From assembly GCA_016714365.1 (NCBI GenBank), contig JADJNH010000005.1, positions 2,952,501 through 3,016,500 on the forward strand: DNA of 64,000 bases, in the 5' to 3' direction. This stretch comes from Candidatus Vicinibacter affinis (lineage in GTDB: Bacteria; Bacteroidota; Bacteroidia; Chitinophagales; Saprospiraceae). The notes under the pieces are model-generated. The model did no database searches and was not told the DNA's origin. It saw only the letters and a list, made by a program, of their open reading frames with translations. Position 1 is the stretch's first letter. Every line of letters begins with the position of its first letter. Shown in pieces: positions 8,102 through 17,680 of the stretch. Position numbers and translations under genes: made by a program.

Positions 8102-9922
8102 CTATTCAGCCATTTCAACTTGTCTGGATGCTTTCTTTCTTTCATTCTCATCCAAGATAACTTTTCTTAGTCTGAGAGATTTTGGAGTTGCCTCCAAATA
8201 TTCGTCCTCCTGTATATATTCCAAAGCTTCTTCTAATGAGAAATTTCTTTTGGGAGTAATTTGAGTAGTTCCATCACTACCTGAGGCTCTCATGTTTGTG
8301 AGTTTCTTTCCTGTGATTACATTGACTACCAAATCTCCTGGTCGAATATGCTCACCAATTACTTGACCTACATAAATCTGGTCACCTGGATCTATAAAAA
8401 AGGAGCCACGATCCTGTAAATTACCAATAGAATAAGCAGTGCATGCCCCCATTTCTTTAGAAACGAAAACACCCATAACTCTTGAAGGAATCGGTCCTTT
8501 CCAAGGTTCAAAATCTTTAAATCTATGAGCAATAATAGCTTCACCTGCAGAGGCAGTTAGTAACATATTTCTTAAACCGATTAACCCTCTGGAAGGAATA
8601 TTAAATTCAATATGGGTCAAATCACCCTTCTGTTCCATTACGGTCATTTCTCCTTTACGCTGGCTGATTAACTCAATAACCTTTCCGCTGAAAGCTTCAG
8701 GCACATCTATTGTTAACAGCTCAATTGGCTCACATCTCACCCCATCAATTTCTTTTACAATTACCCGTGGTTGACCTACTTGTAATTCATATCCTTCTCT
8801 TCTCATGGTCTCTATAAGTATTGAAAGATGCAGGATTCCTCTACCGTATACAAGAAAAGCATCCGGAGAATTTGTATCTTCCATTTTCATGGCCAAATTT
8901 TTCTCCAATTCCTTCTCCAATCTCTCTCTGATGTGCCTGGAGGTTACAAATTTGCCCTCCTTACCAAAGAAAGGTGAATTGTTGATCGTGAATAACATAC
9001 ACATCGTAGGTTCATCCACTTGAATTGGAACCATTCCTTCCGGGTTTTCAAACTCAGCTATCGTATCTCCAATTTCAAAATTCTCAATGCCAAAAACCCC
9101 ACAAATATCACCTGCAACAACCTCTTCAACTTTAATTTTACCCAAACCTTCGAAAGTAAATAACTCCTTAACTCTGGATTTAAGAATGGATCCGTCGCGC
9201 TTTACTAATGAAACAGGTTGATTGACTTTAACAGCTCCTCTTTTAACACGACCGATGGCAATTCTTCCTATGAATGAAGAGTAATCCAAGGAAGAAATCA
9301 TTACTTGAAGGCTTCCTACATCAATCTTTGGAGTAGGAATATGCTCGATAATCATATCTAACAGGTAAGTAATGTCAGATGTAGGAGTTTTATAATCTGG
9401 TCCCATCCATCCTTGTTTGGATGATCCATAGACTGTTGGAAAATCAAGTTGTTCTTCTGTTGCATCCAAATTAAAAAATAGCTCAAATACCTGATCATGA
9501 ACCTCATCTGGCCTACAATTAGGCTTATCGACTTTATTAATCACCACAATAGGCTTTTTACCCATGGCCAAAGCCTTTTGCAAGACAAATCTTGTCTGAG
9601 GCATAGCGCCTTCAAAGGCATCTACTAATAACAATACCCCATCTGCCATATTGAGCACACGCTCCACCTCACCGCCAAAATCAGCGTGACCTGGTGTATC
9701 TATGATGTTGATTTTTACATCTTTGTATCTTACAGAAACATTTTTAGCCAATATGGTTATTCCTCTTTCTCGCTCCAACTCATTATTATCTAAAATTAGT
9801 TCACCAGTTTCCTGATTTTCCCTAAAAAGTTTTGTCTGGTGAAGAATTTTATCAACCAAGGTAGTCTTGCCATGGTCAACGTGTGCAATGATTGCAATGT
9901 TACGTATCTGAGTCATATTCAC
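8102..9922 (-). CDS. typA: Translational GTPase TypA (BipA)
   Basis: Ribosome-associated GTPase of the EF-G superfamily, involved in 50S assembly and stress adaptation. The G1 motif AHVDHGKTT, the switch region ERGITI, DTPGHADFGGEVER and NKVDK are all present in the first 130 residues. EF-Tu domain 2, the EF-G-like V domain and the TypA-specific C-terminal domain follow. At 606 residues the length is that of full TypA. It is convergent with the methyltransferase pair and appears to be transcribed alone. Confidence 0.97.
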   Translation of the reverse strand: MNMTQIRNIAIIAHVDHGKTTLVDKILHQTKLFRENQETGELILDNNELERERGITILAKNVSVRYKDVKINIIDTPGHADFGGEVERVLNMADGVLLLVDAFEGAMPQTRFVLQKALAMGKKPIVVINKVDKPNCRPDEVHDQVFELFFNLDATEEQLDFPTVYGSSKQGWMGPDYKTPTSDITYLLDMIIEHIPTPKIDVGSLQVMISSLDYSSFIGRIAIGRVKRGAVKVNQPVSLVKRDGSILKSRVKELFTFEGLGKIKVEEVVAGDICGVFGIENFEIGDTIAEFENPEGMVPIQVDEPTMCMLFTINNSPFFGKEGKFVTSRHIRERLEKELEKNLAMKMEDTNSPDAFLVYGRGILHLSILIETMRREGYELQVGQPRVIVKEIDGVRCEPIELLTIDVPEAFSGKVIELISQRKGEMTVMEQKGDLTHIEFNIPSRGLIGLRNMLLTASAGEAIIAHRFKDFEPWKGPIPSRVMGVFVSKEMGACTAYSIGNLQDRGSFFIDPGDQIYVGQVIGEHIRPGDLVVNVITGKKLTNMRASGSDGTTQITPKRNFSLEEALEYIQEDEYLEATPKSLRLRKVILDENERKKASRQVEMAE

Positions 9923-10106
9923 TATTAATTACGCAAAATTAAGCTTAAAGCGTCAGCTAAAGATGTTAAAAGTCTAGAATAACAAATAATTTACAATAAT
10001 AATCTGATGATTATATATTAATTTATTCTTAATATTATATAAAAATGAAAGCTTTCTCCAATGGATCGAATCAATGCCAGAATTAAATATTTAATATATT
10101 TTGGAA

Positions 10107-10128
10107 ATAAGACCCGTTATGGTCTTAT
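10107..10128 (-). terminator. Terminator downstream of the hydroxylase/small membrane protein pair
   Basis: Stem ATAAGACC / GGTCTTAT with a 6-nt loop, just past the stop of the small membrane protein on the minus strand. The downstream T content is modest. Confidence 0.5.
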
Positions 10129-10129
10129 G

Positions 10130-10351
10130 CTATTTTTTTTTCAAGGCAAGCTTTAGCACTATAAAGATTAAATATCCCCAAGGTGATGCATGCATTAGAA
10201 AATCAAACCAATCTAGGTATTTCATTCCATGAGCACCACCCAAAATCCATTTTATTTTACCATAAACATGGGGTTCGGGAAAATAAGGTGTCAGACCTAA
10301 AGTAAGGCATAAAAAAATAGCGAAAGCAAGTGGATTGAAATTTTTAAACAT
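10130..10351 (-). CDS. Small integral membrane protein
   Basis: 73-residue protein with two hydrophobic segments (about residues 5-20 and 52-68) around a conserved-looking loop GGAHGMKYLDWFDFLMHA. The ATG at 10351 was chosen because it overlaps the end of the upstream fatty-acid hydroxylase gene by 8 nt, a normal translational coupling, while the longer frame would run deep into that gene. Similar small proteins next to hydroxylases are, to my recollection, sometimes labelled RND-transporter-like without functional proof. Function unknown. Confidence 0.65.
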   Translation of the reverse strand: MFKNFNPLAFAIFLCLTLGLTPYFPEPHVYGKIKWILGGAHGMKYLDWFDFLMHASPWGYLIFIVLKLALKKK

Positions 10352-11237
10352 GGTCGCCCTGTTTAAATGGCTTGACAATTTGGGAAATAAATCCAGAAGG
10401 ATAATTTTCAGAATCTTCAAATCCCAAGGCAATATCTCTCCCATCAGATGGAATGTAGGCGGTTTTAAATAAGTAGTCCCAAATACTTAGACTTATTCCA
10501 TAATTAACCCCATAGGTTCCAGCTGGCAATATTTTTGCATGATGCCAGATGTGCATTACGGGATTATTTAGAATGTATTTGAGTGGCCCATAACTGATTT
10601 TAAGATTTGCATGATTGATATGTCCAATCAGTAAAGCAATCATGTGTACAATAAAAAAATCCTTAATTCCAAAACCCAACATGGCTAAAGGTAAATATTG
10701 TATCGATTTGTAGATTATAGTTTCCATAAAATGAAATCTCAGATGTGCCGCAAAACCCATTTGCTCAACACTGTGGTGAACTTTATGAAATTCCCACAAA
10801 ACTGGAAAACGATGAAGCATTCTGTGTACATTCCATTGGATGAAATCAGCCAAAATAAACTGAATTAAAAATTGACTCCACCATGGCAGCTGACTTAATT
10901 CTAAGGCTACAAGATTTGTGATCCCAAAAATTGCAAGTCCGTTATTGAATAATTCAACAAAAACATTTGACAATGCATTATATGCAATCAATGAAAAGAG
11001 GAAAAAATTAAAAAACATGTAAAAGGCATCCAAAAAAAAGTCCTTCCTAAAAATATTTTGATTTTTCCTCCAGGGAAATAAAATTTCAATGACCCATGTA
11101 AGTAAGGATAATAAAATCAAGGCATAAAAATAATTTTTGTACCATGGTTGCCCAGATGAATGCATGCACATTTCATTCTTTAGGTAATTCCAATAACCGA
11201 TGTAGGAATTTTTTATAATTTCAAAATAGTCTTCCAT
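10344..11237 (-). CDS. Fatty acid hydroxylase / sterol desaturase family protein
   Basis: Integral membrane di-iron oxygenase of 297 residues. It has the family histidine clusters HRMLH (with HRFPVLWEFHKVHHS) and HIWHHAKILP, and several transmembrane segments. The family hydroxylates or desaturates lipid acyl chains or sterol-like compounds; the substrate here is unknown. It sits only 8 nt downstream of the fused E1 dehydrogenase gene and overlaps the following small membrane protein, so the three probably form one transcript. Confidence 0.88.
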   Translation of the reverse strand: MEDYFEIIKNSYIGYWNYLKNEMCMHSSGQPWYKNYFYALILLSLLTWVIEILFPWRKNQNIFRKDFFLDAFYMFFNFFLFSLIAYNALSNVFVELFNNGLAIFGITNLVALELSQLPWWSQFLIQFILADFIQWNVHRMLHRFPVLWEFHKVHHSVEQMGFAAHLRFHFMETIIYKSIQYLPLAMLGFGIKDFFIVHMIALLIGHINHANLKISYGPLKYILNNPVMHIWHHAKILPAGTYGVNYGISLSIWDYLFKTAYIPSDGRDIALGFEDSENYPSGFISQIVKPFKQGDHV

Positions 11238-11245
11238 TCAATATT

Positions 11246-13315
11246 TTAATAGTTCAATAAATATTCCAAACTCTTAGCCACTATTTCGGCATTCGGGAGC
11301 ATTTCCATTTCCAATATAGAATTCAATGGAATTGCCGGTAAATTTTTTGCACCAATCATTTTAACCGGTGCGTCAAGAAACTCGAAACAATTATCAGCTA
11401 TTCTGCCAGCTAAACTTTGTGCAAAACTATTTTCCAAAGTTTCCTCCGTTACTACCAAACAACGATGATGTAATTTTACTTGCTGATAAATCATTTCTTC
11501 ATCCAATGGGACCAATGTTCTTAAATCAACAATCGTGACTTTTCCAGGAAAATTTTTTGCTGCATTAATAGACCAATGAACACCCATTCCATATGTTATA
11601 ATACAAACCGCAGATTCTTTACTTTGCAATGCCATTTCAGCTTCAATTACTAAATTAGCTTTACCTAAAGGCAGTATATAATCTTCATCCGGCATGATGC
11701 ACCTTGCAGCTTCTGTTCCTGGCACCTTTGACCAATACAATCCCTTATGTTCAAAAATAATAACTGGATTAGGATCATAATATGCTCCTTTGATCAATCC
11801 TTTTAAATCTGCACCATTGGATGGGTAGACCACTTTGATCCCCTTAATATTGCATACCACCGATTCAACGCTGGAAGAATGATAAGGCCCTCCACTTCCA
11901 TATGCTCCAATTGGCACTCTTAAAATCATACTTACAGGGTACTTTCCATTTGTTAAAAAACAAGATCTTGCAACCTCCGTAAATAACTGATTAAGTCCCG
12001 GCCAGATATAATCTGCAAATTGAACCTCCACAATTGGCTTTAATCCAATGGCGGACATCCCAACTGTGCTGCCAACTATAAAGGCTTCTTGAATAGGGGT
12101 ATTAAACACTCTATGATCTCCAAACTTTTCAGCCAGGGTTGCCGCTTCTCTAAACACACCCCCTAATCTCCTGCCTACATCTTGCCCATAAAGCAAACAT
12201 TCCTGGTGTTTTCGCATGAGTTCATCAATGGCAAAAAGTGCACAATCAACCATCACTTTTTCTGAGCCATCAGCTGGAGTTCGATTTCCTTGTTCTTTTA
12301 CTATTGTTGTAGGAGCGAAATCATGCAAATAAAGATCAGAGGGATGGGGATCCTCAGCAGATTTCGCTAAATTGAAATCGTCTAGCGCAATTTGGTAAGA
12401 TGTAGATTCAATTTCTTCAAGGTCGGAGGTTAGAAATCCATTATTTACCAAATAATCTTTGAACTTTGGGTATGGGTCTCGAAGGGATTGGATATCTAAA
12501 TCATCCCTGTACCATTCTTTTCTAACTCCAGAAGTATGATGGTTTAACAATGGCACCCTGGCATGTATAAGAAAAGGTCTTCTTTCATTCCTAATTACCT
12601 GAAATACACTTTCTATTGTATTATAACAGAGTTCAAAATCCGTTCCATCAATACTGATTGCTTCAAGACCAGGAAACCCTTTGGCATAATCAAACGCATT
12701 TCCCATTCGGATTTCTCTGCTGTGCGCAGAAATGTCCCAATCATTGTCCTGAACCAAGTAAAGGATCGGTAGTTGTTTTAAAGCTGCCATATGAAAAGCT
12801 TCGGAAACCTCCCCTTCTGTTATGCAGGCATCTCCTAATGAGCAAACAACAAGCGGCATGTCCCCGATTTTATCTTGCATACCGATTATTTCTCTGTATT
12901 GCATACCAAGAGCAATTCCAGTAGTCGGAATTGCTTGCATTCCTGTTGCCGATGATTGGTGGGGAATTTTCGGCTTATCCGGATCCTTCAAACTTGGGTG
13001 GGCATAATACGTCCTGCCACCTGAAAAAGGATCTGCCCTTTTTGCCATCAATTGAAGCATAAGTTCATAAGGTCGCATTCCAATGGCCAGCAAAAGGCTA
13101 TCATCACGGTAATATGCTGAAAGAAAGTCTTGAGATTGCAATTGCATACCCAACGCAATTTGGATCGCTTCATGTCCTCTTGAGGTGGCATGAACATACT
13201 TTGACACAAACTTAAAATTGCTTTCATAAATATCTGTCAAACTTTTTGCGGTAGCCATGAAGCCAAATGCTTTGCTAAGTATTTCTGATTTTTTCTCGTT
13301 CAAGTTTAATGACAT
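11246..13315 (-). CDS. Fused alpha/beta thiamine-diphosphate 2-oxoacid dehydrogenase E1
   Basis: Single chain combining E1-alpha (first half; thiamine-diphosphate region GDACITEGEVSEAFHMAALK then LVQDNDWDIS) and E1-beta (second half; YGQDVGRRLGGVFREAATLAEKFG, IVEVQFADYIWPGLNQL, RVPIGAYGSGGPYHSSS). It resembles branched-chain 2-oxoacid (2-oxoisovalerate) dehydrogenases, which make acyl-CoA with separate E2 and E3. The usual GDG of the cofactor motif reads GDA here. An ATG at 13315 was preferred to a GTG at 13387 because the extra 24 residues look unlike the family. No E2/E3 gene is adjacent. Confidence 0.88.
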   Translation of the reverse strand: MSLNLNEKKSEILSKAFGFMATAKSLTDIYESNFKFVSKYVHATSRGHEAIQIALGMQLQSQDFLSAYYRDDSLLLAIGMRPYELMLQLMAKRADPFSGGRTYYAHPSLKDPDKPKIPHQSSATGMQAIPTTGIALGMQYREIIGMQDKIGDMPLVVCSLGDACITEGEVSEAFHMAALKQLPILYLVQDNDWDISAHSREIRMGNAFDYAKGFPGLEAISIDGTDFELCYNTIESVFQVIRNERRPFLIHARVPLLNHHTSGVRKEWYRDDLDIQSLRDPYPKFKDYLVNNGFLTSDLEEIESTSYQIALDDFNLAKSAEDPHPSDLYLHDFAPTTIVKEQGNRTPADGSEKVMVDCALFAIDELMRKHQECLLYGQDVGRRLGGVFREAATLAEKFGDHRVFNTPIQEAFIVGSTVGMSAIGLKPIVEVQFADYIWPGLNQLFTEVARSCFLTNGKYPVSMILRVPIGAYGSGGPYHSSSVESVVCNIKGIKVVYPSNGADLKGLIKGAYYDPNPVIIFEHKGLYWSKVPGTEAARCIMPDEDYILPLGKANLVIEAEMALQSKESAVCIITYGMGVHWSINAAKNFPGKVTIVDLRTLVPLDEEMIYQQVKLHHRCLVVTEETLENSFAQSLAGRIADNCFEFLDAPVKMIGAKNLPAIPLNSILEMEMLPNAEIVAKSLEYLLNY

Positions 13316-13387
13316 ACAGGATTCTATTGGTAAGCAAAGTTGGTAAAAAAGCTTGGATTTGTTTAAATTCAATTTAAAAGTATCCAC

Positions 13388-13696
13388 AAAACTGAATAAT
13401 AGGTAGATTATATTTCAATTTTTAATTACTCCACTTTCAAGTTTAACACAATGTTTGGTAATTGTCGCTTGTAATTTCAATATGGTATGCAATTATTACT
13501 AAATAATCTAAAGTAAAACATCTGGTTTATACATTTCTAAAGAACTGAAATATAGAGACCGATTTAATACCCTGGTTTTGTCATTTAATTTTTAATTAGA
13601 TATCATCCAAGACTACAAAAACTAATTCTGACTATTGTTTAAATTAATAACATTTTGCCATATAGGATAGATAAAAATCAAATTTTACCCTGATTG
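13388..13696. other. AT-rich intergenic stretch
   Basis: About 310 bases between the divergent E1 gene and the MOSC remnant. No ORF, RNA structure or clear promoter was recognised. Confidence 0.5.
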
Positions 13697-14496
13697 GTTA
13701 AGCTTAAGAAAACAACAGTTTTTCCAGTTAAATCTTTTATTGCCTTTGATTACAGTCGCCATTATGTCTTTTCCTAGAAGGATTAAATATTTGACAGAGA
13801 ATGGATGATTGTGAAGTCAGATGGAACTTTCGTTACCCAATGAGAAATGCCAGCATTAAACTTGATAAGATTAGCCTTACATTAGGAAGGGTATTTTGTT
13901 TTAGATCAAAGAAATGAATCTTATGGATGTAAATTAAATGTGGATCTAGTGCCTGGTAAAACCAAGAGAGTATAGATTTGGGGCCCTAAATGTTTAGCTT
14001 CGACCGGTATTATATTTAGATCGTAATAGTTAAGTGATTTTCTATGCCTCAAAGTGTTACTGGTAAAAAGAATAAAAGAATCACGAATTAGAAATGGACA
14101 ATTTTAGGAAGTTGAATTTCTCATTTACTTTTCAGATGACATTTCTATTCATTTAGTTAATCTAGATTCTGTAAGGCAAGTTGAATCAATTAGCAAAAAC
14201 ATTATTGATCCAAAGATATTCATGTCAAATTTTTAATTTCAGGATTAAAGTACTTCACTAAAGATCAGTTACGAGGTTTCAGAATAGAGAATTTGAGCTT
14301 TGATGCAATACGGAAGTATCATGACCAATTTAAAACCTATGACTTCCAAATTTGGCTAGTAACCTTTGAAGACTTAGTCGGCTTTAAAAAATCCGGAAAT
14401 AAAGTATTTTTTGGGATCTATGCCATTCCAAAAGAGCCATATCCAAAATTTAGACATTTAATTTTAATAAATGATGAGTTAATCCTTGAATTTTAA
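13697..14496 (+). pseudogene. Decayed MOSC domain protein (YcbX/mARC-like)
   Basis: Reading one frame through in-frame stops gives VFPVKSF, then DREWMIVKSDGTFVTQ, stop, EMPALNLIRLAL, later RV-stop-IWG, and VNLDSVRQVE...DPKIFMSNF. These line up in order with the N-terminal beta-barrel and MOSC core (RxWMlvD..G.flTQRe.P.L.LI, RVtVWG, sxRqln..RFRaNi). A frame change between about 14237 and 14293 leads into a last 67-codon ORF ending FFGIYAIPKEPYPKFRHLILINDELIL, the C-terminal MOSC strand. The total, about 800 nt, equals a normal gene length. There are roughly eight nonsense codons and one frameshift, so this is real decay and not a sequencing slip. Intact relatives act in molybdenum-cofactor sulfur chemistry. 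Confidence 0.8.
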
Positions 14497-14610
14497 GGAT
14501 TTTTTATTCCTTTGCAAAACTTTTCAAGGTGTCAGACATTAATTAATTAGGCACATTGATCATTTAAAGAGCGGTGTGCGTTAATCAACACATTTATAAA
14601 GCGTTACATT

Positions 14611-15789
14611 ATGAAAGAGGTTTTTATTGTTTCCATTGCAAGAACACCAATTGGATCATTTGGGGGGGCTTTAGCTGGGTTTAGTGCTACAAAATTGGGT
14701 GCTTTTGCAATCAAGGAGGCAATTAGCAAAGCTGGAATTGATCCATCGCTTGTTGAAGATGTTTATTTTGGCAACGTAGTTTCTTCAAATTTAGGACAGG
14801 CTCCAGCCAGACAAGCAGCATTATGGGGTGGGCTCTCCAATCATACAAATTGCACTACCATCAATAAAGTATGTGCCTCCGGGATGAAATCTATCATGAT
14901 AGCCAGTCAATGCATTCAACTTGGACAAGCTGACATCGTAGTTGCCGGTGGGATGGAAAGCATGAGCAATATCCCATATTATCTTCCACAAGCTAGGTGG
15001 GGACTAAAATATGGTGCCGGGGAACTTGTGGATGGATTACAAAAGGATGGTTTGGTTGATGTTTATGACAATATTGCAATGGGTGTTTGTGGAGATGAAA
15101 CTGCATTGCAATTTGGAATATCCAGGGAAGCTCAGGATGCATATGCCATCCAATCATATCAAAGATCGGCTGAAGCTACCAAAGAAGGTCGCCTTAAAGC
15201 TGAAATCGTACCGGTAGTAATCCCTCAGAAAAAAGGTGATCCTATCATAATGAATGAAGACGAAGAGTTTCGGAAAGTAGATTTTAGTAAAATACCTGGT
15301 TTAAAGCCTGTTTTTACTCCAAATGGAACCGTTACGGCTGCGAACGCCTCCACAATGAATGATGGCGCTGCTGCTTTAGTGCTCATGAGTGGAGAAAAAG
15401 TGAAAGAATTAAATTTAACCCCCATAGCAAGAATAGTTGCATATGCGGATGCTGAACAAGCCCCAAGACTATTTGCTTCAACCCCCACAGTTGTTGCTCC
15501 ATTGGCACTCAAGCGAGCTGGATTGAAGCCTCAACAAATAGATTTTTGGGAAGTGAATGAGGCCTTTTCAGTAGTTCCTTTAGTTTTTGCCCAAGAAATT
15601 GGAGTGGATCAAAACAAACTTAATGTCAATGGTGGCGCAATTTCATTAGGTCACCCCCTTGGCGCATCAGGGGCTCGTATCGTGTCGGCTCTAAGTCAAA
15701 TTTTACATCAAAATAACGGCCAGTACGGTTTGGCAACAATTTGCAACGGAGGAGGCGGTGGATCTGCCTTAATCATTGAAAAAGTTTAG
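14611..15789 (+). CDS. Acetyl-CoA C-acyltransferase (thiolase)
   Basis: Thiolase of 392 residues that condenses or cleaves acyl-CoA/acetyl-CoA. The nucleophile is Cys88 in NKVCASGMKS. The C-terminal NEAF, GGAISLGHPLGASGAR (His) and CNGGGGGSALI (second Cys) motifs are complete. Typical length for acetoacetyl-CoA/3-ketoacyl-CoA thiolases. Chain-length preference cannot be read. It stands alone on the plus strand with an unremarkable upstream region. Confidence 0.95.
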   Translation: MKEVFIVSIARTPIGSFGGALAGFSATKLGAFAIKEAISKAGIDPSLVEDVYFGNVVSSNLGQAPARQAALWGGLSNHTNCTTINKVCASGMKSIMIASQCIQLGQADIVVAGGMESMSNIPYYLPQARWGLKYGAGELVDGLQKDGLVDVYDNIAMGVCGDETALQFGISREAQDAYAIQSYQRSAEATKEGRLKAEIVPVVIPQKKGDPIIMNEDEEFRKVDFSKIPGLKPVFTPNGTVTAANASTMNDGAAALVLMSGEKVKELNLTPIARIVAYADAEQAPRLFASTPTVVAPLALKRAGLKPQQIDFWEVNEAFSVVPLVFAQEIGVDQNKLNVNGGAISLGHPLGASGARIVSALSQILHQNNGQYGLATICNGGGGGSALIIEKV

Positions 15790-15910
15790 TTTACAAATAA
15801 AATATTTCCCATATATGAAATTGGCTCGGCTTTTGCGGAGTCAAATTGTCCTAGTTTTAGAAGATTAAAATTCTTTAACAATTAGGGTGGTTTTCTCTAA
15901 TATCGGGTAT

Positions 15911-17680
15911 ATGATTAAGATTTTCTTAAGTATTCTATTCTTTTATCTCAATGTTTCTATTCTTTCTGCAACAACAATAATTCCCCCGGACAATTTAGGA
16001 ATTCTAGCAAACAATGCAGATGCCGTAGTACTTGTTACTTGTACAGCCAGCGGACATATACAAGACAGAGGTAAGAGTTTCGATCAATACACGCTCAAAA
16101 TTTCTCAATGTCTCAAAGGTTCTTTTAATAAGGAGCGAGAAATTACTCTTAATTCACTTGGATATCATACAGAAGAAATGGACTTTTTAGTCTTGGGGGA
16201 ACCTGAATTTGTTGTTGGGCAGGAATATTTTGTTTTTTTGGATAATGGCCCTAGAGGTTGGAGATTACAAATGATGGCTTGGGGAGTATTTGAAACCCAA
16301 TTCAAGAAGGGTAGTTCCTACTTAGTCCCAATAGAGGCCTCCAACGAATTTCAGATAGCCGAAAAAAACGACTACACTCCACTCAAGGTATACCCTAAAG
16401 ATGCATTAATCAGATTGCTGAATGGCTATTTAAATAATAAATACATTTGGGATGAATCCATGATTTCAACCAATTTAAAAATAGAAGACTTCAGAATTAA
16501 AGAGAGAGCAGCACCTGCACATTGCACATTTCTGGTTGCAAATGGCATTAGATTTAGATGGACCGGATTTAAAGGCACTGCCTTGCCTGTTAGATATGAT
16601 TCCGTTGGTGACAACTACTTTGGTGGAGCCAATACTCAAGTAGAAAACGCCTTGGTTGATCTTAACTCCAACTATACAGGAATCAATTTGGCCAATGGAA
16701 ATACCCATGGATATATTCCTGATTGCACAACAGGTTCTGCCGCCGGTGGTAATTTTATTAGTTACATTTTAAATACTTATGGTTCAAGTAGAAATGCACT
16801 GGTAATTTACAATGACCCGTGTGATGAAATTACTGATTTAACCAACTGTTCGGGTATACTTGCAGTCGGTGGATTATATGGTTCAGGCATGCATAGTTTT
16901 GATGGTACATCCTGGTGGAGTGGAGCCTATGGCTATGTCATCGTAAACGATTCAACAGGCGCCTGTCTTACCGCCACACAGTATAAAAGAATGATTACGC
17001 ATGAACTTACTCATTCTCTTGGCATCGGTCATATTAGTGGTAATGGTACTGCTAATATGAATCCAACTTGTTGCATTGCCATTCAGAATCTTGACATTGA
17101 ATGTTTAAACTATACCTACCCTATCCCGCCTGCACCCATTAATCTTTTAAGTTTTGAAGGGGAGTATATTAATAATAATATTGAACTTAGATGGGAAACC
17201 GCTTCAGAAAGGAACAATGCCTTTTTTACTGTGGAAAGGTCAAAAGATGGAAGAAATTTCGAAGAAATTGCCATTATTAAGGGAAGCAAGAATTCTTCCT
17301 CTGCTATATCTTACAAACACTTAGACAAAAATCCTTTTGAAGGGATAAACTACTATCGATTAAAACAGACAGATTACGATAGACAACATGAATTTTTTAA
17401 CATCATAAGCATTTATAAACCATCCGATCAAAAGTATTTTGTTTTTCATGATTGGCATACAAACAAAATTTATTTTTTGACTAATCAGATAATTAAGGAA
17501 GCAATTGCTTATAAAATAATTAGTATGAGTGGAGAAATTTATAAGAGCGGAAAAATTGATCCTGCAGATAATTCTCTTAAACTAGATTTACTAGACACTT
17601 CTAACTTACCTCCCGCTATCTATTATGTTCAACTGAGTAGGAACACTGGCTCTGAATGTTTTAAAATTCTAATTAATTAA
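15911..17680 (+). CDS. Secreted matrixin-like zinc metalloprotease with T9SS-type tail
   Basis: Exported protein with a signal peptide (MIKIFLSILFFYLNVSILSA). The zinc-binding HELTHSLGIGH motif (HExxHxxGxxH, His at about residue 364) and the following Met of NMNPTC mark a metzincin/matrixin-like protease. The C-terminal region has a fibronectin-like segment (ELRWETASERNNAFFTVERSKDGRNF) and ends in a type IX sorting-like domain (LPPAIYYVQL). The ATG at 15911 was chosen over GTG 15887 because it gives a proper signal sequence. The 3' end overlaps the convergent mutase gene by 8 nt. Confidence 0.82.
   Translation: MIKIFLSILFFYLNVSILSATTIIPPDNLGILANNADAVVLVTCTASGHIQDRGKSFDQYTLKISQCLKGSFNKEREITLNSLGYHTEEMDFLVLGEPEFVVGQEYFVFLDNGPRGWRLQMMAWGVFETQFKKGSSYLVPIEASNEFQIAEKNDYTPLKVYPKDALIRLLNGYLNNKYIWDESMISTNLKIEDFRIKERAAPAHCTFLVANGIRFRWTGFKGTALPVRYDSVGDNYFGGANTQVENALVDLNSNYTGINLANGNTHGYIPDCTTGSAAGGNFISYILNTYGSSRNALVIYNDPCDEITDLTNCSGILAVGGLYGSGMHSFDGTSWWSGAYGYVIVNDSTGACLTATQYKRMITHELTHSLGIGHISGNGTANMNPTCCIAIQNLDIECLNYTYPIPPAPINLLSFEGEYINNNIELRWETASERNNAFFTVERSKDGRNFEEIAIIKGSKNSSSAISYKHLDKNPFEGINYYRLKQTDYDRQHEFFNIISIYKPSDQKYFVFHDWHTNKIYFLTNQIIKEAIAYKIISMSGEIYKSGKIDPADNSLKLDLLDTSNLPPAIYYVQLSRNTGSECFKILIN

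Noticed and set aside
11246..13315. Two separate E1 genes wrongly joined
   Set aside because: The linker between the alpha and beta halves is continuous with no stop or start signal, and fused forms are known in this phylum.
14293..14496. Independent 67-residue protein
   Set aside because: Its text is the C-terminal strand of the decayed MOSC gene; it has no start signal of its own.
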